Positions 33,218 through 41,085 of a stretch of 41,877 nt of DNA are shown one piece after another. Both the position numbers and the translations under genes were made by a program. Source of the DNA: JBCAWW01 sp039024315. Its GTDB lineage: Bacteria > Bacteroidota > Bacteroidia > J057. The notes beneath the pieces were generated by a model, which ran no database searches, was not told the origin of the DNA, and worked only from the letters and a program-made list of their open reading frames with translations. Positions within the stretch are counted from its first letter, which is position 1. Every line of letters begins with the position of its first letter. The stretch spans positions 1 to 41,877 of the forward strand of contig JBCCQN010000050.1 of NCBI GenBank assembly GCA_039024315.1, read 5' to 3'.

Positions 33218-35674
33218 TTAATTGCCGGGGCCACTACCGCCACTACCAGCCCGGCTAGACTCATCTTGTAAGCCTGTCTTACGACGGCGAGAGGCTTTTA
33301 CTTTTTGGTTGCCAAAGTTATAGGTAAGATTGACTCTAAACTGGCGACTCTCCCATCCCCCGCTAGCGTCAAAGTAAAGACCGCCAAATTCTTGGGTGCC
33401 TTGCCATTGCATGCTGTAAAAGAGGTCGCTGACCGATACTTTGACCACGGCGCGATTGTCAAACAAACGCATCTGCGCTCCGGCATTGACGGCCCAAAAC
33501 TCACGGGTGAGATAGTTGGCGCCCCAAATCGAGGGTGAATTATAAAAGCCACTCAACTCCAAGGAGATGCCTTTGGGCAAAGTGAAGGTATGTTGCTGGT
33601 ACACATTGAAAGTGGTACGATTGATATTGATCTCTTTCCCTGTTTCTCCTGCTTGGTTGAAATCCCCACGATTTTGGGTGTTGTTGACGCTCAAGTTGGT
33701 GTAAGAGCTCCACCACTTAGTGATCGGTAGTGGCGCGCTGATGTTAGCACTGATCACCTGACGAGTCGAGAGGTTTTCCTGGGTGAGGAAAGAGGCCTGT
33801 CCATTGAGGGTATCGGTAATCTGGGTAAAGAAATCATCCGTCAAACTATAAGAAACACTAGCGCTGTAACGATACTGATAGGTATAAGTAAACTGGAGAT
33901 TATCGGTAAACTGAGGACGCAAGAATGGATTGCCACGGTTGAAGGTCAACTGATCCAACTGATTGATAAATGGATTGAGATCTTGATATCGCGGACGGTC
34001 GATGCGGCGGCTATAGTTGATACGGTAGCTATGTTTTTGGCTAGGGGAATAAGTGATACCAGCAGTGGGGAAAAGATTGAGATATTGACGATCTACGGAA
34101 TCTAAGCCAGTATTTTGAGTACTAAAGAGGGTGCCCAGCGTACGAGTTTGCTCGGCCCGTAGCCCTAGCTGAAGGTTCCACTTCTCAATCTTACGCGAGT
34201 AAGTCGCGTAGGCAGCATTAATGTTTTCTTCGTAGACAAATTGATTGCTGCGATTGAGGTTGAGAGTATCCATGCCATCAACTTGATCGAAGAAGTTGAA
34301 GTTATTGTCTGTCTCGATAAAGGCGATTTTGATACCGGCACTTAGCTTGCCACCGGCAAGATTGCGTTCGTGATCCGCCTTGAAAGTATAGATGTCAATA
34401 TCGGTCGGAGCGATGATGCGGAAGATGTTGCGATCGAGGGTATCGTTCCCCGCAGGGGAAATGAAATAGTTGGGCTGAAAACTCTCGTTATTGAAACGAA
34501 ACTGTCCGTAATCCGCGTCCAAATTCCAAGTACTACCATCATCCCCTTTGTAACCATAATTGAGGTTGAAATTGAAATTTTGGTTGTTGCGAATATTTTC
34601 ATTGATCCCGACCAGACTGGAGAGGGCTTCACCAGTAGGATTATCTGTGATCGCAGTGATGCTTTGATTGTCGGTTTCATTATCGGAAATAAAGCCGTTT
34701 ACCATGACGCCAAGGGTACTCTTTTTGCTAAGAAAGAAGTCTGCACCGAACTTGATGTTGTTATTGAGGGCATCGTCGAAGCGGTCGGTATGCTGATCAT
34801 AATTTGTCCCGCTTTGGATACGATAAAAGTCAGTAAAGCTATAGTTACGTCCTACAAAGCCACTATAATTGCCAAAGACGTTGACCCGTTTGCTACGATT
34901 ATTAAAATTGACCGAGCCGGTGTATTTGCTAAAGCGGCCTATGGCGTAGCCTAGACTAACGCTACCATTGGTACCTAGGCTTTGATCCTTTTTGAGTTTG
35001 ATATTGATAATGCCTGCATTGCCTTCAGCATCGAAGCGTGCCGAAGGATTGGTGATGATTTCGATGGATTCGATCTGGTCAGACTGCATGCCTTTGAGCA
35101 TGGAGGCAAGGTCAGCTACCGAAAGCGGAGAAGGCTTGCCGTCGATATAAATACGGACACCACTTTTGCCCATCAAAATGATGTTGTCATTATTATCGAC
35201 AATCACGCCAGGGGCTTTACGGAGCAGTTCGTAAGCATTCTCTCCTATGGCGTTCGCGGTTCCCGCAACGTTAAAAACGGTTTTGTCGGGCTGCACTTCG
35301 ACCATCGCTTTGTTGGCGGTGATTTGTACAGCATCTAGGTCTGCCTCTGGCTCACGCATTTGGATATCCTCGAGGGTGAGGATCTGCCCAGCTGTGAGCG
35401 AGATCCGTTCGCTTTCGTAGGTGGCTAAGCCAGCAAATTGCACTTGGATAAAGTACTCTCCAGCTGCTAGCGGCGCAAGGATATATTTGCCTTGCTCGGT
35501 CGTAAAGCCTGTCTTGGCGACAGCAGAATCACTATTTGCATAAGCGATCACTGTAGCAAAAGCAACCGGATTACCTGTTGGGTCAGCTACACGACCTTGG
35601 ATACGGCCCATCTCTTGGGCTTGCATGGCCAGCGTAGACAGTAGAGCGGTTAATAAAAGGTAAATGCGGATCAT
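33218..35674 (-). CDS. TonB-dependent receptor-like outer-membrane barrel protein
   Basis: An 818-residue outer-membrane protein from ATG 35674; the frame is open for 27 more codons upstream but the signal peptide MIRIYLLLTALLSTLAMQAQ begins here. Order: carboxypeptidase-regulatory-like domain (about 23-105, RIQGRVADPTGNPVAFATV), plug (about 117-225, YELLRKAPGVIVDNNDNI, RIYIDGKPSPLS, IEIITNPSARFDAEG) and an OMP_b-brl_3 type barrel (about 380-790). A Gly/Ser/Arg-rich tail of about 28 residues follows the last strand, so the usual terminal aromatic residue is not at the C terminus. There is no SusD neighbour. Substrate unknown. The upstream region holds a TAGTTTTG -7 box and a LytTR-like repeat site, so the neighbouring LytTR regulators may control it. 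Confidence 0.92.
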   Translation of the reverse strand: MIRIYLLLTALLSTLAMQAQEMGRIQGRVADPTGNPVAFATVIAYANSDSAVAKTGFTTEQGKYILAPLAAGEYFIQVQFAGLATYESERISLTAGQILTLEDIQMREPEADLDAVQITANKAMVEVQPDKTVFNVAGTANAIGENAYELLRKAPGVIVDNNDNIILMGKSGVRIYIDGKPSPLSVADLASMLKGMQSDQIESIEIITNPSARFDAEGNAGIINIKLKKDQSLGTNGSVSLGYAIGRFSKYTGSVNFNNRSKRVNVFGNYSGFVGRNYSFTDFYRIQSGTNYDQHTDRFDDALNNNIKFGADFFLSKKSTLGVMVNGFISDNETDNQSITAITDNPTGEALSSLVGINENIRNNQNFNFNLNYGYKGDDGSTWNLDADYGQFRFNNESFQPNYFISPAGNDTLDRNIFRIIAPTDIDIYTFKADHERNLAGGKLSAGIKIAFIETDNNFNFFDQVDGMDTLNLNRSNQFVYEENINAAYATYSRKIEKWNLQLGLRAEQTRTLGTLFSTQNTGLDSVDRQYLNLFPTAGITYSPSQKHSYRINYSRRIDRPRYQDLNPFINQLDQLTFNRGNPFLRPQFTDNLQFTYTYQYRYSASVSYSLTDDFFTQITDTLNGQASFLTQENLSTRQVISANISAPLPITKWWSSYTNLSVNNTQNRGDFNQAGETGKEININRTTFNVYQQHTFTLPKGISLELSGFYNSPSIWGANYLTREFWAVNAGAQMRLFDNRAVVKVSVSDLFYSMQWQGTQEFGGLYFDASGGWESRQFRVNLTYNFGNQKVKASRRRKTGLQDESSRAGSGGSGPGN

Positions 35675-35718
35675 AACAATTTTGATTGAGAATAGAAGGA
35701 AAGCGGAGGAAAGACAAT

Positions 35719-35726
35719 CAAAACTA
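35719..35726 (-). promoter_or_regulatory. possible -7 box for the receptor gene
   Basis: On the minus strand TAGTTTTG matches TAnnTTTG exactly, 45 bases before the ATG of the TonB-dependent receptor. The -33 TTG is not clear. Confidence 0.35.
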
Positions 35727-35791
35727 CGGGCAAGTCTAACGGCTTTTATTTGCAATTAGACCAATGCCCTGAAATTCTCGATGAATGAACA

Positions 35792-35833
35792 CATTTGTCG
35801 TTCATCGCCGCATATTACCGTTTGTCGATAAAG
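35792..35833. promoter_or_regulatory. candidate LytTR-type direct-repeat site
   Basis: Three related units occur here: CATTTGTCG, CGTTCATCG and CCGTTTGTCGAT. The last two are 20 bases apart. The 33 bases from 35801 match those from 37808 at 23 positions. CCGTTTGTC is one base from the AlgR box CCGTTCGTC, a LytTR-family target. It lies 127 bases upstream of the receptor gene and 18 bases past the stop of the DUF6624 gene. Confidence 0.45.
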
Positions 35834-35851
35834 GCAAAATCGCTCAGTTTG

Positions 35852-36838
35852 TCATGGACTTTCCCGCTGAAGCGCCTCAACCACGATCATGAGATCTTGC
35901 CAATTTTTGGGGCTAGCGGCCTTTAGGTAGGCGAATTCGGGATTGCTATCTACTTCAAAAATGCCTTCCCAACCTCTCAGGCCGGCTTTGATCAAATAAG
36001 CAAAGCCTCGATGACTTCTCTTATGTTTGGCTAAGGCCATCGCTCGGGCAGTCTCTACATAATCCTCCATTTGGGTGTAGCCATCGCAAGCAGTGGCTAA
36101 GATATAGTGATCTGCGGCAGTTTGATAATCTCCCTTTTTCATGGCCGCCCTAGCTGCCTGAATGTTTTCGGTATAGGTAGCTGCAAACTGCTGGGCTCGT
36201 TGCTCTGCTTCCGCTAGAGTAGGAATGCTGTAGTCAAACCCCAGAGATTCTGCATATTCTACCACTGTGCGTTTAATTCCCATCGCCTCACGATTTTGTT
36301 GAACCTTGGCCTCATCCTCAAGGGCTTGAAAGAAGGGTTCATTGCTGATAGGATGGGTCGTACTTTGGGTCGCATACTTTTGCTTATAGCCTTGCGCCAG
36401 TTGCACTCGATCGTAGAGATAGGCGTAATCCACGGTAGAAGCTTGACCTTCATCTACGGCTGCTTTGAGAAGAGGCAAGCATTGGATTTGGAAGACGGGG
36501 TTGCGATCTGCATGTTGCACTAGTATCCAAGCCGCATTGCTGCCCCTGCGACCGACTTTATCATAAGTGGGCCAACCGTATTGCGCCACGATCTCTTGCA
36601 TACGCGCGGTATTGCTTCTGTCGATATCGATCAGCTTATAGACGAGCGTTTTAAATTTTTCGGTATCTCTCTTGCCCTTTTGGATCATCTTGCCATATCT
36701 GATGCGATACTTTTGATCCACGGCTCGCATTTGTATCAGCTCTTTGGCCAGTGCTGGATATTGGATTTCCTCTTTTTGGGCAAAACTACTGAGCAAAAGA
36801 GGAAATACGAGGAAGGAAGCAACGATAAATCTTTTCAT
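35852..36838 (-). CDS. DUF6624 family secreted protein
   Basis: A 328-residue protein from ATG 36838 (11 more codons are open upstream but precede the signal peptide). Residues 1-20 form a signal peptide (LLLSSFA/Q). The central part (about 25-185) matches the DUF6624 pattern: ELIQMRAVDQKYRIRYGK, DIDRSNTARMQEIVAQYGWP, then AWILVQHADRNPVFQIQCLP and DYAYLYDRVQLAQGYKQKYA. Helical C-terminal repeats (about 205-320) look TPR-like (ARAAMKKGDYQTAADHYILA). Likely periplasmic. No enzymatic function is known for the family. It lies between the TonB-dependent receptor and a LytTR regulator, all on the minus strand. Confidence 0.82.
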   Translation of the reverse strand: MKRFIVASFLVFPLLLSSFAQKEEIQYPALAKELIQMRAVDQKYRIRYGKMIQKGKRDTEKFKTLVYKLIDIDRSNTARMQEIVAQYGWPTYDKVGRRGSNAAWILVQHADRNPVFQIQCLPLLKAAVDEGQASTVDYAYLYDRVQLAQGYKQKYATQSTTHPISNEPFFQALEDEAKVQQNREAMGIKRTVVEYAESLGFDYSIPTLAEAEQRAQQFAATYTENIQAARAAMKKGDYQTAADHYILATACDGYTQMEDYVETARAMALAKHKRSHRGFAYLIKAGLRGWEGIFEVDSNPEFAYLKAASPKNWQDLMIVVEALQRESP

Positions 36839-36924
36839 GGAGCTACGTTTTTGATCCCTCAAACTTATCAACTTCAGGCGATTGGTATGCCGTTAAACCT
36901 CAAAAAGGGGCGAATGAGGCTGTA

Positions 36925-37698
36925 TTAGGGGCGAATTTGGGTCAGTTCCTTTAGCTCGGCCTGATAGCTCTGGGAAACCGGCACCTCTAGATGGGTTAGG
37001 GCGATCTGCTTTTTGCTGCGCCACTCTACAAAATGAAGGGGATTGATGAGATAGGAGCGATGTACCCGTTTGAGTTGGGGGAGATTTGCTTGGATGCTTT
37101 TGCTAGTTGTGCGTAGGAGCTTTTTGTGAAGCTGCCCCGCTTTTTGATAATAGACCTCGACGTAGTTATTGGCACTCTTCACACAAATCAGATCCGTCCA
37201 ATCCAACTGTAAGATATCTAAACTATGCTCGCCTCTGAGGGTGATTTTGCTAGGGAGAGTTGTTTGAGTTTTACTCCTGCGGAGAACGCCCCGTCGAATC
37301 AAAATGACCAAAGGCATTAGAATCAAGATAGTCGGCACATACTGTTCCCAGACAAAGGTTGAGAAACCAAACTCACCGCGAACGATGTCTGATTTGTAAA
37401 AATAATAGCAAGGCAGGAAAGGAATAATAAACACGCAACTAACAGTCAATAACTCTAGGCCAGTGTTCCACGCTTTGAAGGTATGCCATAGCAGGTTTTG
37501 AATCGGAATGATCGCGTAATAAGCCAAGATCATTAGACCCGCATAGCCAAACATCATCTTGGCCCGCAGCCGCAGCGGTAAAGGAGCGGCATCAAAGGGC
37601 CCGATCAATACCAGAAATAGATATACCCAAATGCCAAGCAGCAAGCCAATCAGTAAATGGTATTGGTGATTTTTGATGAAGTCGGCTTGCTTTCCCAT
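36925..37698 (-). CDS. membrane-anchored LytTR transcriptional regulator
   Basis: A 257-residue regulator from ATG 37698 (the frame is open to a TTG 13 codons upstream). Four transmembrane helices (about 15-33, 46-68, 82-100, 119-135) are joined to a C-terminal LytTR DNA-binding domain (about 152-255) with LDWTDLICVKSANNYVEVYY, LKRVHRSYLINPLHFVEW and LEVPVSQSYQAELK. There is no receiver domain, so it is not a phosphorylated response regulator; signals would reach DNA through the membrane domain. It is divergent from the serine hydrolase gene, and the 299-base gap between them holds a paired TTCGTCG site that may be its own operator. Confidence 0.92.
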   Translation of the reverse strand: MGKQADFIKNHQYHLLIGLLLGIWVYLFLVLIGPFDAAPLPLRLRAKMMFGYAGLMILAYYAIIPIQNLLWHTFKAWNTGLELLTVSCVFIIPFLPCYYFYKSDIVRGEFGFSTFVWEQYVPTILILMPLVILIRRGVLRRSKTQTTLPSKITLRGEHSLDILQLDWTDLICVKSANNYVEVYYQKAGQLHKKLLRTTSKSIQANLPQLKRVHRSYLINPLHFVEWRSKKQIALTHLEVPVSQSYQAELKELTQIRP

Positions 37699-37807
37699 AG
37701 TCCTATTCCCCTGGCATAGATCGATCCTCTGTTTCAATGACGCAATTTATCGACTAAAGGTCGCATCTATCCCCCCAATCATAAGTTTCATTTGACAGGG
37801 CCTGTTA

Positions 37808-37840
37808 TTCGTCGGCGGATTTTGCCATTCGTCGATTGGG
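37808..37840. promoter_or_regulatory. candidate LytTR-type direct-repeat site
   Basis: ATTCGTCG occurs twice, starting at 37807 and 37827, about two helical turns apart. The element matches the one at 35801-35833 at 23 of 33 positions. CCATTCGTC differs by one base from the AlgR box CCGTTCGTC. It lies in the divergent gap between the membrane LytTR regulator and the serine hydrolase operon. A related GTCGATAAA sits on the other strand near 37745-37753. Confidence 0.5.
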
Positions 37841-37997
37841 AGCTAAAGAAAAGTAAAGTCAGACCTTATTTGGAGCATCGGAAGAAAGACAATCTCTTTA
37901 AATCTAATGAAGAATTTGTTGAAGAGCTGAATTGTTGAATCTGCAATCAACTAATCAACAACTCAAAAATTCAACAACTCAAAAACATAATCAAATC

Positions 37998-39086
37998 ATG
38001 AAAGCTTTTCTCATCCTCCTTTGTCTCTTTAGTGTTGGTTTTGTGATCGCCCCTCAAGGGCAGATTCGCACCGATAAGTTGGACAGCCTCTTCGAGGAAC
38101 TCCACCAGCGCCAAGCCTTCAATGGCAATGTCATCGTCGCTCGCTCCGGCGAAATCCTCTATCAACGCTCCTTTGGCTATGCTGATGCCACCCAACAGCA
38201 GACCCTCAACGATAGCAGCGTTTTTGAACTCGCTTCTGTCAGCAAGCAGTTCACCGCGATGGGCATTATGCTTTTGGAAGCGCGCGATCTCCTAGACTAT
38301 GACGATTTCGTCAGTGATTATATCGAGGACTTTCCTTATCCATCCGTTACGATCCGCTACCTTTTGCAGCAGCGCTCCGGTATTCCAGACTACCTCGCCT
38401 ATGGAGAAGCGCATTGGGATCCTGAGAAAATCGGTAGTAATGCAGATGTCATTGCTTACTATCAAACAGAGCAACCCGCTCTTTCTTTTCCGGCGGGTAG
38501 TCAATTTCAGTATGCCAATATCAACTATGTTTTGTTAGCTGAGATCATCAAAATAATTTCTCACGCTAGCTACCAAGATTTCTTGCACGAATACATTTTT
38601 GAACCCCTACAGATGACCCAAACCCGCTCTTATACTACCCGCTGGGCCGAGGGAGAGATGCTAGAAAACTACGCCATGCCGATGGCTTATGACGTCAGTA
38701 GCAACAGCTATCGTGAAGCTTGGGGCGGCACCGAATATCCATTGGTAGCAGCCGCTAGTGGCATAGAGGGGGATGGCTCGATTGTTTCAAGCGGACCGGA
38801 TTTGGTGCGTTGGGAGCAGGCCTTACGAGAAAACACTTTGCTGAGCGCAGACCAAATGGCAGTCGCCTATACACCAGCCGTTTTGCCAGACGGGAGTCGC
38901 TCAGAATATGGTTTTGGCATTTATTTAGACCCAAAACGCAATAAAGCTTGGCATTGGGGTGGTTGGGCTGGCGTACAAACCAGTTTTGTTCGTTATCTTG
39001 ATAGTGAGACAGTAGCTATCTACCTCAAAAATGTTGAAAATCATGATTGGTCTTGGCTAGGTCGATTTGAAAAGCTTGTCCGCTAA
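37998..39086 (+). CDS. serine hydrolase, beta-lactamase/PBP class C fold
   Basis: A 362-residue secreted enzyme from ATG 37998 (an in-frame TTG 22 codons earlier is less likely). Signal peptide about 1-20. The beta-lactamase-family motifs are SVSK (Ser80-Lys83, nucleophile and general base), YAN (172-174) and HWGG (319-322, the third motif in place of KTG). Family members include class C beta-lactamases, DD-peptidases and esterases, so the substrate is open: peptidoglycan stem peptides or esters are both possible. It starts a plus-strand group with a LytS-type kinase 17 bases downstream and a LytTR response regulator overlapping that, so it may be linked to the signalling system. Confidence 0.91.
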   Translation: MKAFLILLCLFSVGFVIAPQGQIRTDKLDSLFEELHQRQAFNGNVIVARSGEILYQRSFGYADATQQQTLNDSSVFELASVSKQFTAMGIMLLEARDLLDYDDFVSDYIEDFPYPSVTIRYLLQQRSGIPDYLAYGEAHWDPEKIGSNADVIAYYQTEQPALSFPAGSQFQYANINYVLLAEIIKIISHASYQDFLHEYIFEPLQMTQTRSYTTRWAEGEMLENYAMPMAYDVSSNSYREAWGGTEYPLVAAASGIEGDGSIVSSGPDLVRWEQALRENTLLSADQMAVAYTPAVLPDGSRSEYGFGIYLDPKRNKAWHWGGWAGVQTSFVRYLDSETVAIYLKNVENHDWSWLGRFEKLVR

Positions 39087-39103
39087 CCCTCAGCACAATA
39101 ATT

Positions 39104-40180
39104 ATGTATCCTGAAACTACTTCTAGCCAGAAGACATTTTGGCAAAAATATAATGCTCATATCGGCGTCGTCGGCATGTACATATTTTGTGCGTTTGCTT
39201 ACGGCTTAGCCTTGCAATATACCGCTGGCGATGTCCTCGCCAATACGCTTGATCGGTCCTTTTTGGACTATGCGATCAAAGGCCTTTTTACCGCACCGGT
39301 TTGGTGGTTGATTTTTAGGCAAATGCGGCAGCGACCTACTTGGCAGCGCTATCTTACTCATCTCCTGACGATGCCGCTATGGATCTTAGCTTGGATCAAA
39401 ACCTATTATAGCGTTTGTGATGCGCTAGATATTGGGCATCTGGGGGGGACTGGTATCGGCTGGGATATCTACATTCCGATGCTATTTTATATTCTGCAGT
39501 TCGCCATTTTTCATATCTACGACGAATTTCAGCGTTCTGCGGAGCAGGAAAAACGCACCTTAGAGCTACGTGAAATCGCTCTCCGCTCTGAGCTAACGGC
39601 TCTCAAGGCCCAGCTCAATCCGCACTTTCTCTACAATGTCTTCAATACCATCAACGCTTCTATCCCCCTTGAAAGCGAGCATACTCGCGAATTGATCGCC
39701 AAGCTTTCAGACCTATTTCGCTATCAGCTCAAGGCTTCTAAAGTGGTAACCGTTCCGCTGCGTGACGAACTAGATTTTATCCTTAGTTATCTCGAGTTGG
39801 AGCAGGCCCGCTTCGAGGAACGCTTATCTGTAGATTTACAAATTGACGACGCCCTTTTAGATATTCCGATTCCGCCGATGTTGCTCCAGCCCTTGGTCGA
39901 AAACGCGATCAAGCACGGCATTTCACCACGTATCGAAGGTGGCACGGTCCGCATCAGCGCCTTAGACCTTGGCGAAGAGATGGAAATCAGCATCACCGAT
40001 GATGGCGTAGGCTTCAGACCCAATGCCGAAACCATGGGTACTGGCTTCGGTCTGGTAAATACTCGCAAAATGCTAGATCGACTCTATGGTCGTCCGTTGG
40101 AGATTACTCCTTCCCTACCGCACGGCACCCGCGTGATGTTCAAACTGCCCAAACCTGTTGCCAGTCCTGTGTTAGCATGA
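39104..40180 (+). CDS. LytS-type sensor histidine kinase
   Basis: A 358-residue inner-membrane kinase of the His_kinase/LytS class. Four hydrophobic helices (about 20-40, 55-72, 82-100, 121-140) form a sensor without an extracellular domain. A short coiled coil (about 141-170) leads to LNPHFLYNVFNTINA with phospho-accepting His174. The ATPase part has PPMLLQPLVENAIKHGI (N box) and DDGVGF plus GTGFGLVNTRKML. Its stop overlaps the start of the LytTR response regulator by 4 bases (ATGA), so the two are translationally coupled partners. A 20-base motif shared with intergenic repeats lies inside it at 39531-39550 (encoding QRSAEQE). Confidence 0.95.
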   Translation: MYPETTSSQKTFWQKYNAHIGVVGMYIFCAFAYGLALQYTAGDVLANTLDRSFLDYAIKGLFTAPVWWLIFRQMRQRPTWQRYLTHLLTMPLWILAWIKTYYSVCDALDIGHLGGTGIGWDIYIPMLFYILQFAIFHIYDEFQRSAEQEKRTLELREIALRSELTALKAQLNPHFLYNVFNTINASIPLESEHTRELIAKLSDLFRYQLKASKVVTVPLRDELDFILSYLELEQARFEERLSVDLQIDDALLDIPIPPMLLQPLVENAIKHGISPRIEGGTVRISALDLGEEMEISITDDGVGFRPNAETMGTGFGLVNTRKMLDRLYGRPLEITPSLPHGTRVMFKLPKPVASPVLA

Positions 40181-40917
40181 AAAAAGTAATTATTGTGGAC
40201 GACGAAGCTCCCGCGCGGACTTTGGTGCGTCAGTATTTGGGCGAGTATCCTGATCTCGTCATCGTTGGCGAATGCAACAATGGGGTAGATGCCCTGCGGC
40301 TCATAAATGAGTTCCGACCCGATTTGGTCTTTATGGATGTGCAAATGCCGGGCATGACGGGCTTCGAGGTGCTCAAACGCTTAGAAGAGGTGCCGCTGAT
40401 TATTTTCAGCACGGCTTATGATCAATATGCTTTGGATGCTTTTGAGATCAATGCGGTGGACTATCTCCTCAAACCCTATACGCGAGAGCGCTTTGCCAAG
40501 GCCATAGGGCGGGTAAAGTCCCAAGCGGTTCCTTTGATGGATCAGCTGCAGCGCCTCGCCGAAAGTCTTAAGCCTGTAAGTCAGGAGGAAGATTATAGTG
40601 GGAAACTTTTTGTGCAAAGCGGCAATAAGCTATTGGCGATTGAAGCCAATGACATTGTCTGGCTGGAAGCAGAAAAGGATTATACTTGGCTGGTTACAGC
40701 TGAGAAGCGACATCTCAGTTCCTACGGCCTAGGAGCCTTGGAGCAAAAGCTCAGTCCCAAGCAATTTGTGCGGGTACATCGCTCCTCCATTATTTCGCTC
40801 AAGCATGTGCAAGAGATCGAAAAGTATCCCTCTGGCTACGATATTCGCATGAGCAATGGCGATAGCGTGCGCGTGAGTCGCTCTTATATGGATGAGATCA
40901 GAAAGCGCTTGTTGTAA
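40177..40917 (+). CDS. LytTR-family response regulator
   Basis: A 246-residue response regulator. The receiver domain (1-120) has Asp8-Asp9, phospho-acceptor Asp54 (VFMDVQMPGMTG), Thr79 and Lys99 (YLLKPY). The LytTR DNA-binding domain (about 145-245) has NDIVWLEAEKDYTWL, FVRVHRSSIISLKHVQEIEK and DSVRVSRSYMDEIRKRL. LytTR proteins bind 9-10 bp direct repeats about two helical turns apart; the repeats at 35792-35833 and 37808-37840 fit that spacing. Partner kinase is the overlapping upstream gene. Targets probably include the nearby genes (inference). Confidence 0.95.
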   Translation: MKKVIIVDDEAPARTLVRQYLGEYPDLVIVGECNNGVDALRLINEFRPDLVFMDVQMPGMTGFEVLKRLEEVPLIIFSTAYDQYALDAFEINAVDYLLKPYTRERFAKAIGRVKSQAVPLMDQLQRLAESLKPVSQEEDYSGKLFVQSGNKLLAIEANDIVWLEAEKDYTWLVTAEKRHLSSYGLGALEQKLSPKQFVRVHRSSIISLKHVQEIEKYPSGYDIRMSNGDSVRVSRSYMDEIRKRLL

Positions 40918-40945
40918 TAAAATCTGCGGTTTACAAAACCCTTTT

Positions 40946-40959
40946 CCCCTTTGGAGGGG
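40946..40959. repeat. small hairpin in intergenic spacer
   Basis: CCCCT/AGGGG around TTGG, inside CCCTTTTCCCCTTTGGAGGG then GCTAGAGGGAGG. There is no T run after it, so it is a weak terminator at best; it resembles a common Bacteroidota intergenic repeat. Confidence 0.35.
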
Positions 40960-41018
40960 CTAGAGGGAGGAATAGAGTAAACAATCCTAGTGATTTAGTT
41001 GACCAGCATCCTCTCACA

Positions 41019-41050
41019 TTGTCATCTTACAGACCAATCTACTAGCTTTG
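41019..41050 (+). promoter_or_regulatory. promoter, Bacteroidota -33/-7 type
   Basis: TTG at 41019-41021 and TAGCTTTG at 41043-41050 are separated by 21 bases, a good match to TTG-N19-21-TAnnTTTG. The ATG at 41086 lies 36 bases beyond the -7 box, which also supports that start over the longer frame. Confidence 0.5.
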
Positions 41051-41085
41051 TCTGGGCCATCTTGCGCCCTCAAAGTTTAGTCAAT

